From: Prevotella sp.
GTDB lineage: Bacteria; Bacteroidota; Bacteroidia; Bacteroidales; Bacteroidaceae
NCBI GenBank assembly: GCA_003483565.1
Contig: DMYZ01000174.1
Span: 1-11,152 of the forward strand
Direction: 5' to 3'
DNA length: 11,152 nt
Numbering within the stretch: position 1 is the stretch's first letter; every line of letters begins with the position of its first letter. The translations under genes were made by a program, and so were the position numbers. Of the stretch, positions 1 through 6,332 are shown piece after piece. The notes beneath the pieces are model-generated. The model was not told the DNA's origin. It ran no database searches and was given only the letters and a program-made list of their open reading frames with translations.

Positions 1-47
1 ATTTCACTTAGAGCTAAAACACGTCTGCTTATTTTTATTAAAGATAA

Positions 48-1850
48 TTAATACGGCCACACAGCAGCGGCCACACCAGACATGATTCCCTCCATCATAT
101 TTGAATTAAAAATTGAGGTATTCACTCGCTTGAGAATTGTCATACACGGATAGGTTAATGTGTTAGTATCCCAGGCAAAAGGTACACATCCATTATCAAT
201 AGCATACTTATTAACAGTTGTATAATATGCTTTGATAGAAGCATCATGGATAGCATCTGTTCCTATAGAGAAACGCTGGTTTGCACCATATTCACCAATA
301 ATAACACCATATCCCTTATCACCAAAAGTAGTCTTCATTTTAATCATTTGGTCACTGATATAACTCTCCTCGTATTTATCAGCAGTTCTATTAGAATCAC
401 CATTATTACCATCACCCCAATAATACCACATATTTCCCCACGAAGCATCAGCTGTTAACCCTGTAAACTGCCATGGATCATAAAAATGAACTTCCACAAT
501 TAACTTGCCAGTTGCCGTATCCTTAAGTTTGGCAGGATCCCAATTCTCTACAGTTTTATCTATATTCGTTTCAGGTCCTTGTACAGCCAGTACACGCTGT
601 GCATTATTTCCTCCTGTTGCACGAACAGCATTAATAAAAGCTTGTTCATAAGCATATAAATTGGCTATATAACTATTTACACTGAGATTATCATTCTTTG
701 CCGGCTCGTTTAATCCGGCAAATATCAAATGATCACCATACTTTTTGAACTTATTGGCAATCTGAGTCCAGATCAGAGTCAGCTGAGCTGTCTTGTTTTT
801 TACATCTGCTGAAGAAATAAAGCCATCGTCCTCAAGCCACCCACCATCATAATGGTCATTGATAATAACATAGAGTCCATCCTTAATACAATAGTCAACG
901 ATTTCCTGAACGCGGTTCATCCATGCCTTGTCTATAGTATAACCGGTCATATCAGTGATATGTCCCATTGCCCATGCGCATGGGATACGAATGCTCTTAA
1001 ACCCCTGTGCTTTCACTGCATCAATAAGAGCTTGTGTTGTAGCTGTGGGCTGCCAGAGAAATTCTGCACCCACTCCGCCATTATCAGTCCACAGATTAGA
1101 ACTACTACCTGCTTCCATTGTATTACCCAGATTCCATCCCGGATACATGAACTTGGTCAATTGCTGAGCTGTTTTGCCCATATCACTTGGAGTATAGCCC
1201 TCAGACTGACTGAATGTAACACTTTCAGTAACCTTACCAAGAGTAAAACTGATTTTTCCTGAACGGGCATCACTGACATTCTTATTGACAGTTGCTGTAA
1301 CTTTGGATGCGGTCAACCCACGTGTTCCATTAGTAACAGAAATCCAATCAACATCCGAAAGGACCGCATAGGCACCATTTGCCCTAAGAGAAATTATTGC
1401 AGTTGTACTATCAGCTCCAATATCAGCAACCTTGGTAGAAGGATCGTCGATAATAATTCCATATTGTGGAGTCTGAGTAACCGCAACGGCTTGTGAACTA
1501 ACTCCATCAGAAATTGTCAAGACAGCCGTACGGTTATTATAATCTTTTTCAGAACTTGCTGTATAAGTTGTCGCAGTGATAACATAATTATAAACATTAT
1601 TGCCCTTTTCAGCAACAGCCACAGTAAGCCAATCTGCCGAAGAAGTGATTGCAGGCTCCTTGGCCGCACGCACAGCCAAAGTCGTACTTCCTCCATTATC
1701 AGTAAAGACCATAGAATCTTTACTCACAGTAAACTCTGTTCCTACGCCATCTCCACTGATAACATGATCATTATCACAAGATGAGAGAAATAGTGCTGAT
1801 ACAGCCCATAGTAATATTATAGTATTGTATAAAAAAGATTTCCTTATCAT
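48..1850 (-). CDS. GH5 family endo-beta-glucanase lipoprotein with two BACON domains
   Basis: Probable surface endo-acting glycoside hydrolase that cuts a beta-1,4-linked glucan backbone with retention. It has 600 residues. The signal peptide ends at LFLSSC (Cys25), followed by DND. Two BACON domains are visible: about 38-128 (ADWLTV, then NNRTAVLTISDG, then VAVTQTPQ) and 130-217 (DVDWISV, then ARSGKISFTLG, then VTFSQSEG). They probably space the enzyme away from the membrane, as shown for the BACON domain of the Bacteroides ovatus xyloglucanase BoGH5A. The catalytic domain spans about 222-600, opening with YPGWNLGNTMEAG. GH5 landmarks are Arg288 (SIRIP), His333 (NDHYDGGW), Asn381-Glu382-Pro383 (acid/base Glu382), His455 and Tyr457 (VEVHFYDPW), Glu520 in IIGEYG (nucleophile) and Trp560 (PFAWDT). 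The domain looks complete. Subfamily 4 is my best guess, which would fit xyloglucan, mixed-linkage glucan or other beta-glucans; the exact substrate is undetermined. It starts 3 bp after the small lipoprotein gene. Confidence 0.93.
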   Translation of the reverse strand: MIRKSFLYNTIILLWAVSALFLSSCDNDHVISGDGVGTEFTVSKDSMVFTDNGGSTTLAVRAAKEPAITSSADWLTVAVAEKGNNVYNYVITATTYTASSEKDYNNRTAVLTISDGVSSQAVAVTQTPQYGIIIDDPSTKVADIGADSTTAIISLRANGAYAVLSDVDWISVTNGTRGLTASKVTATVNKNVSDARSGKISFTLGKVTESVTFSQSEGYTPSDMGKTAQQLTKFMYPGWNLGNTMEAGSSSNLWTDNGGVGAEFLWQPTATTQALIDAVKAQGFKSIRIPCAWAMGHITDMTGYTIDKAWMNRVQEIVDYCIKDGLYVIINDHYDGGWLEDDGFISSADVKNKTAQLTLIWTQIANKFKKYGDHLIFAGLNEPAKNDNLSVNSYIANLYAYEQAFINAVRATGGNNAQRVLAVQGPETNIDKTVENWDPAKLKDTATGKLIVEVHFYDPWQFTGLTADASWGNMWYYWGDGNNGDSNRTADKYEESYISDQMIKMKTTFGDKGYGVIIGEYGANQRFSIGTDAIHDASIKAYYTTVNKYAIDNGCVPFAWDTNTLTYPCMTILKRVNTSIFNSNMMEGIMSGVAAAVWPY

Positions 1851-1853
1851 AAC

Positions 1854-2342
1854 CTAGTTTTTAATATAATTGAGTTCTTTAAAACGTTGTTGCTGAGCCG
1901 AAGATAATTGAATATGTGTCAACCGGTCATGAATCTTCAAGACTTCTTCTCCACGTATTTTCATTAAATTCTGCATATACAGAGATTTCATCTTATCAGG
2001 ATGTGCCTGTGCATATTTACCAGCTTGATTTAGGTGGCATATAGCAATTTCATACTCATAAAGCAATTGATCTATATGACTTAATCCTTTTGTACGCTCA
2101 GCTATAGCACGATGATAATTTTCCTGAGCATAGCGATAGGACTCAGTCTTCCGATAATTGCTGTCTCTTCTCGCTTTTTGCTCAATATTGATGATACTAT
2201 CATAACTTGCACTAATAGCCACACTATCCTTGGGGTTGTTAACCCTAAAAACTTCAGATTTTTTCTTGTTCCCCGAACAGCCCGCCATGAGGACTGTCAG
2301 GAGAAAAAGGATATATTTATTTTTCAATTTACTTATTTCCAA
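1854..2342 (-). CDS. Small helix-rich lipoprotein of unknown function, TTG start
   Basis: I do not recognise this family. The protein has 162 residues from the longest start. A short basic and hydrophobic stretch ends at VLMAGC, so it is very probably a lipoprotein (Cys22, or Cys17 from the shorter start). The mature part begins SGNKKKSE, basic rather than acidic, unlike its larger neighbours, which may mean it faces the periplasm. Residues 52-158 are rich in Glu, Lys, Arg, Gln, Ala and Leu and look mostly alpha-helical, possibly coiled coil, with almost no beta-type sequence. No in-frame ATG lies between the upstream stop near 2370 and the signal peptide. The start is therefore TTG at 2342 (overlapping the upstream gene by 10 bp) or TTG at 2327 (5 bp gap, giving a typical MKNKYILFLL signal with GGA 10 nt upstream). 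The GH5 gene begins 3 bp after the TAG stop, so the two are probably translationally coupled. An accessory role in the PUL is inference only. Confidence 0.78.
   Translation of the reverse strand: MEISKLKNKYILFLLTVLMAGCSGNKKKSEVFRVNNPKDSVAISASYDSIINIEQKARRDSNYRKTESYRYAQENYHRAIAERTKGLSHIDQLLYEYEIAICHLNQAGKYAQAHPDKMKSLYMQNLMKIRGEEVLKIHDRLTHIQLSSAQQQRFKELNYIKN
2325..2342 (-). promoter_or_regulatory. Alternative TTG start sites for the small lipoprotein gene
   Basis: Two in-frame TTG codons (2342-2340 and 2327-2325) are the only standard initiation codons before the signal peptide. The first overlaps the last codons of the upstream lipoprotein gene. The second follows its stop by 5 bp, with a GGA 10 nt upstream. 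For the first, a GGAA lies only 4 nt upstream, too close to be ideal. Either arrangement suggests translational coupling to the upstream gene. Confidence 0.45.
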
Positions 2343-4396
2343 TAAATTCCGGTAATTTTGACAGAAGCATCAGCAGCTTTGTTTAAGAGATTTTTAATAT
2401 CCAGACAATTAACTCCATTAAACTGGCACGTCTTATTTCCTGGATATATCGAACACCCATATTGACCATTGCCTGTCACGGGCACATCATAGGTCCAGGA
2501 ACTGTATGACCAGTCAGGGTTTGCAAACGACAACCCGGCATTGCAAGACGATACATTTCCGGCATTACTTACCTCAAAAGTCACACTGTACTGTTGGGAA
2601 AATGACGATGTCAAAAGCGACTTGAAGGCATGAGTAGTATATTGTTTTGTATCACCATACATATTATACAATTCCACACGATAATCATCTTTTGAATCCA
2701 AAGGCCCGTATCTCATGCCTTCCGGATTAATTTTTTCTCCATTACAAGCATAATAATCAGTAGTATTATCATTGTCAATGATAATAGAATTAATATAACT
2801 ATGCCATTTATTAAGTTCTGCTTTCTGTCCTTTAATATCAATGACAAAGACTGCTACACCAACAGCTGAACCTGTTACCGGAATTGTATAAGTTCCATCA
2901 CCCGTAATCTGGACAGAGGAAGTCCAATCCTGACAACTCCAGTCTGATGACGCAAAACCAATAGTAGCGGTCACAGGTGAGTTCAGATGTCCCAGTCCGA
3001 CAACAGTAAAATTGACATACATCTTTTTATAAAAAGCAAACGAGTTTGCATCCAAACCGCTGTTACTAGCTGTTGATCCCCATGTGTTGAATATTTCAAA
3101 ACGCAAATCATTATTCTCTGTTGTCTCAAGCAATTTACTGTTATCAAAATCTACTTTTACTTTCTTCACAGCACGTGCAGTAATTCCATAAAAAGTAGCC
3201 GCCGTAGTAAAAGAAGGTGAATTTGCTTTTAAGGCAAGATCATATTCATAGTTATTACTTGAATTGCTAATAGTTCCGCTCATAAGGTAAGCACTCTGCC
3301 CGCTGTTTACAGTTGACATACCATTACGGTAACCAGCTTTAGGGATAAAGATGGAATTACCATTTACACCTGTTACCTTGTAACCTGGTATATCATTTAC
3401 TGTAGAATCTGTAAAAGTACAATTATTTTTAAGTTCCTGCAACTCGGCAGCACTCGGCAAACGGCCATTACCAGAAGCTACACAAATATCAGAACTTCCT
3501 CCGACGACATTAATAGTCGGATACAATAAAGACACTGCTGAAGTCTGCAATCCTGTAGCATCACCATAACCATAAAGACCACCGGCATCAGAGTCAGACG
3601 TTGCACCGACATTACTTTTTGCCCAAAGAACGCTTAAACCCAAATCAACAAAGTCCTTAGATTCTGTCGTTGTCGTAACAGAATCCAACTGTCCCATAAT
3701 ATAGCCGTCATTTAACTTCATATAAGCCTTATAATAATATTTGGTACCAGGCACCAAAGTATTCTTGGTAACAGAATAAGGTGTACCTGCCTGAGCCTGG
3801 ACAAGATCTCCGGCAACCAGATCATAACCTTTCAAGACACCGGCATCGTCCGATTGTGTGGAAATCAATATACCACAAGAGAAATCAGCACTGACAGGAA
3901 TATTACCAACATTAGTCAATGTTCCTCCTAATCCGGCTGAGACAGAAGAAACATCTGCTGCATCGTTCGTTACCACTTTAGCATCACTTGTTACAAAGCT
4001 TTTCACATCGCTTGAATAATAAGTCACCTGATTTTGTAGAGCGACATAAGCTTTATAATAATAAGTAGTATTTTTCTGTAAACCTTCAAGAGAAACGGTA
4101 TAAGTAGAGTCATCGGCATTTAAAGAAGAAGACACCTTGGTTCCATTCTCTACTTCTGCAGGAGAGGTAGCATAGACTATGCCTATATCATAAGCTTTCG
4201 AAGACTGTCCTACAAGGCTCCTGACTACATTATGGTCAATAGTGGCAGATGCAGACGAGACAGAAGGAGTACCTGACGTAACAGATAATATTATAGGCTT
4301 GGTGTAGATGCTGGCATTATCATCTTCACTGCAAGAAGATACCAGAAGACCACTGCTCATAAGCAAGGATACACCTAAAATATATTTCCATTTCAT
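2333..4396 (-). CDS. Modular surface lipoprotein: FN3-like x2, FISUMP/DUF1566-like domain, repeated C-terminal beta-sandwich modules
   Basis: Probable second surface glycan-binding protein, 687 residues. The lipobox LVSSC makes Cys22 the predicted lipid anchor, followed by SEDDN, a good match to acidic Bacteroidetes surface-export signals. Two fibronectin-III-like repeats lie at about 36-136 and 140-244, each with the same closing strand (TYYYKAYV at 111-118, KYYYKAYM at 219-226). Residues 247-411 look like a FISUMP/DUF1566-type domain: FVDLGLSVLWAKSNVGA, a YGYGDA segment, GRLPSAAELQEL, then GITARAV. Two copies of one C-terminal module follow (about 430-541 and 570-687). They share (F/Y)EIFNTWG or VELYNMYG, a V(N/T)F strand, (F)A..DWS...WT, and VTG or ITG followed by GxY. 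These look like carbohydrate-binding-type jelly rolls, though I cannot assign a CBM family. No catalytic residues are evident. The stop overlaps or nearly touches the small lipoprotein gene downstream. Lipoprotein and repeats are clear; glycan binding is inferred. Confidence 0.78.
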   Translation of the reverse strand: MKWKYILGVSLLMSSGLLVSSCSEDDNASIYTKPIILSVTSGTPSVSSASATIDHNVVRSLVGQSSKAYDIGIVYATSPAEVENGTKVSSSLNADDSTYTVSLEGLQKNTTYYYKAYVALQNQVTYYSSDVKSFVTSDAKVVTNDAADVSSVSAGLGGTLTNVGNIPVSADFSCGILISTQSDDAGVLKGYDLVAGDLVQAQAGTPYSVTKNTLVPGTKYYYKAYMKLNDGYIMGQLDSVTTTTESKDFVDLGLSVLWAKSNVGATSDSDAGGLYGYGDATGLQTSAVSLLYPTINVVGGSSDICVASGNGRLPSAAELQELKNNCTFTDSTVNDIPGYKVTGVNGNSIFIPKAGYRNGMSTVNSGQSAYLMSGTISNSSNNYEYDLALKANSPSFTTAATFYGITARAVKKVKVDFDNSKLLETTENNDLRFEIFNTWGSTASNSGLDANSFAFYKKMYVNFTVVGLGHLNSPVTATIGFASSDWSCQDWTSSVQITGDGTYTIPVTGSAVGVAVFVIDIKGQKAELNKWHSYINSIIIDNDNTTDYYACNGEKINPEGMRYGPLDSKDDYRVELYNMYGDTKQYTTHAFKSLLTSSFSQQYSVTFEVSNAGNVSSCNAGLSFANPDWSYSSWTYDVPVTGNGQYGCSIYPGNKTCQFNGVNCLDIKNLLNKAADASVKITGIYWK
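2336..3109 (-). repeat. Duplicated C-terminal beta-sandwich (CBM-like) module
   Basis: Protein residues about 430-541 and 570-687 are two copies of one module. The shared pattern, in order, is an E(I/L)(F/Y)N.(W/Y)G opening, an aromatic-ending V(N/T)F strand, A.(I/L).FA..DWS...WT, then (I/V)TG.G.Y, and a closing I..I.(I/Y) strand. They are divergent copies (well below identity by eye), which implies an old duplication. The pattern fits a jelly-roll glycan-binding module, but no CBM family is assigned. Confidence 0.65.
3665..4291 (-). repeat. Tandem fibronectin-III-like repeats encoded in the second modular lipoprotein
   Basis: Two successive domains of about 100 residues (protein residues about 36-136 and 140-244) end with the matching strands TYYYKAYV and KYYYKAYM, each preceded by a L.(K/P).T turn. 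The DNA is also alike over this strand (tattattataa then rgcttat on the minus strand). They look like stalk or spacer domains between the lipid anchor and the more distal domains. Exact domain borders are approximate. Confidence 0.65.
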
Positions 4397-4415
4397 ATTT
4401 ATTCAATTTAGATTA

Positions 4416-6290
4416 TTAATCATTAAAATGGACCTGGAACATTACGGCCAGGCTTTGTGTATAATTCAATGGTACACAATTATTTCCTCCATTTTGGAAG
4501 TATTTATAGAATGGATTATCAATAGTACTTGATGCATTCCAGGGATTACAGATATAGATACGAGGCCCCGTCTTATCATCATCAGTTATCTGAGCACCAT
4601 TATCTTCAGTAAAGCCTGACCATGACCAGTCATAACCAGTCAAGACTTTACCATCTACCTTAATTTCTTTCAATACCAATGTAGCTTTTGGATGATCTAC
4701 CAGCAGCTTCTTGACATCCAGGTACAGACAATAGATATTGCTTTGTGTCCCCGTTAGTGTGCAAGTATAAGTTTCACCATCATCTTGGACTTTAACTTCC
4801 GGACTGCTTCCACTAACCCAGTCACTCGTCTGATAAATCAATGTAGCCAGATAAGATGTCTTCTCTCCTGTATCAGGTGCTGTTTCAAAATGATAACCCA
4901 AATATTGATAGAGAGTACCATCTATATCATTCTGCTTTGCACCCAACCACATCTCTGTAGTCTTGCCTGACGACTTGTCATACGTGAAATCAAGAAGGCG
5001 CAATTGATTATCGGTATCTGCTGAAAGGTTAACCCAAGTACCTCCAATAAGTACTGTACCTAAACCATTACTGAAAGTATAGATGCCTTTACTGCTGACA
5101 GTATATGTACCAGAAGCGATTGTACCTAAAGAAGTACTCTTGAGACGATAGGTTCCACCCTCACTGTCAAGGATCAGCTGATACTGTGACAGACCACTCA
5201 AAGGTGCTATAAATGAAGGATAATCACTAACTTTAGCCCAATTATTCTTACGATTACCACCAAGAGTGAAATAATCAAACGGAACATCTTCATCAAGGAT
5301 CCAAGTCAGTTCCGTTTTTTTCTGAACTTGAACACTATCTTGCCATCCTACAGGAAGTGCAGGCTCTGTAGGCTGTTCTTTTTTGTAATTATCAGCATAA
5401 TCTTTAGACACGAAATTCCAGACATAGTAACATGGATCTTCTCCGGAAAGAGCTTTATCACGCTTATTAGCTATCATCAGCTGATTCTCTGAAAGATGCA
5501 GAACGATAAAGTCCTTACTAAAACTTTTGGACTTACCGTCAGCCCAGGCTCCATGTGGAAACTCCACTCCACTGGCATTTAAAGCTCCTGAAACCGGATC
5601 ATAGGTAAAAGATCCAACAGAAGTCTTGCCATCAGCATTTGTAACAGAAAATACAGCAGAGCCTTTCAGTGAAAAAGTCATAGTCTGTGCAAGATCTGAA
5701 GCCGTAACACCAACATCTGCATTACTTGGTTCCCACCATGTAAGTCCTTTTGCATACCAATTGTTTGTACCTTTATCACAAACCATATCTGCAGGTGTTG
5801 CGTCAGGAGAAAAACAAGAATAAAATCCTTGCTTCATGCCAAAATTACCATTATCCGGTACCCAAGCTTTAGAACCACCTGCACCTCCGGCAAGATAGGT
5901 CCATGCCTCACCACTAACAAAATCTGCACAGAAATCATTAATATTTACATAAGAAGTATCACTATAAATGGCCCCAGCAGGAGTATCAACTCCATAAACA
6001 ACAGGGTACTTGCCTGCAAAAGCAATCTTCAAGTCGGCAGTATCACCTTCTGAATGCCCTAATCCCACACCCGGATGAATCCAATAAACCGTCTTGCCGG
6101 AAAGCAAACTCTTAAGATGTATCAAGTTAGGATTATGAATATCTTTACTGAGGGTAAAAGCTATTCCTTCCTGAAGGTCAGCAGATGTTATGCCTGTCGT
6201 CCCCATACTATTATCATCAGGAGTACAGCCTGCTGCCAATACCAGAATCATAGCAGCTAGCCAAATATATATATGTTTTGCAACTTTCAT
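4416..6290 (-). CDS. Surface glycan-binding lipoprotein, PKD-like N-terminus and duplicated beta-domain
   Basis: Probable surface glycan-binding protein in the SusE/SGBP position, directly after SusD. It has 624 residues. A signal peptide ends at LAAGC, so Cys22 is predicted lipidated; TPDDN follows, an acidic patch of the kind that directs Bacteroidetes lipoproteins to the surface. Residues 33-117 resemble the PKD-like N-terminus of PUL lipoproteins (SADLQEGIAFTLSKD, then YWIHPG, then an FAGKYPVVYGVDTPAGAIY-type strand pair). Two related beta-rich domains follow, about 118-296 and 326-454; each has a Trp-rich start, a G(S/T)(F/Y)T turn and a matching NQL strand (SENQLMIANKR versus TDNQLRLLDFT). 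Residues 465-547 resemble the second half of the C-terminal modules of the next gene, and 575-624 resemble only the first half of one. No catalytic motif is visible. Start ATG is 42 bp after the SusD-like stop; a 19 bp gap leads to the next gene. The role is inferred from position and architecture. Confidence 0.8.
   Translation of the reverse strand: MKVAKHIYIWLAAMILVLAAGCTPDDNSMGTTGITSADLQEGIAFTLSKDIHNPNLIHLKSLLSGKTVYWIHPGVGLGHSEGDTADLKIAFAGKYPVVYGVDTPAGAIYSDTSYVNINDFCADFVSGEAWTYLAGGAGGSKAWVPDNGNFGMKQGFYSCFSPDATPADMVCDKGTNNWYAKGLTWWEPSNADVGVTASDLAQTMTFSLKGSAVFSVTNADGKTSVGSFTYDPVSGALNASGVEFPHGAWADGKSKSFSKDFIVLHLSENQLMIANKRDKALSGEDPCYYVWNFVSKDYADNYKKEQPTEPALPVGWQDSVQVQKKTELTWILDEDVPFDYFTLGGNRKNNWAKVSDYPSFIAPLSGLSQYQLILDSEGGTYRLKSTSLGTIASGTYTVSSKGIYTFSNGLGTVLIGGTWVNLSADTDNQLRLLDFTYDKSSGKTTEMWLGAKQNDIDGTLYQYLGYHFETAPDTGEKTSYLATLIYQTSDWVSGSSPEVKVQDDGETYTCTLTGTQSNIYCLYLDVKKLLVDHPKATLVLKEIKVDGKVLTGYDWSWSGFTEDNGAQITDDDKTGPRIYICNPWNASSTIDNPFYKYFQNGGNNCVPLNYTQSLAVMFQVHFND
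4929..5939 (-). repeat. Divergent tandem beta-domain in the first modular lipoprotein
   Basis: Protein residues about 118-296 and 326-454 look like two copies of one beta-rich domain. Aligned landmarks are an early Trp strand (EAWTYLAGG versus ELTWILDED), a G(S/T)(F/Y)T.D or V strand, and the pair SENQLMIANKR / TDNQLRLLDFT followed by an aromatic strand. The first copy carries extra Trp residues (WWEP, HGAWADG). The similarity is weak and read by eye, so the borders are approximate. Confidence 0.45.
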
Positions 6291-6332
6291 AATATTTTAA
6301 TTTTAATTTGTCTTTTTTGCCTTCTACAGACC

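Noticed and set aside
1..47. Possible terminator after the GH5 gene
   Set aside because: No stem followed by a T-tract on the minus strand is visible in these 47 bp; a terminator could lie beyond the edge.
852..1262. Plus-strand open frame of 136 codons
   Set aside because: It lies entirely opposite the conserved GH5/BACON coding sequence, is rich in Cys, His, Ile and Ser as expected of an antisense shadow, and has no recognisable domain.
6291..6332. Possible hairpin or attenuator in the 42 bp gap after the SusD-like gene
   Set aside because: Only a 4 bp GTCT/AGAC pairing is visible around an A-rich loop, too weak to call a terminator or attenuator.
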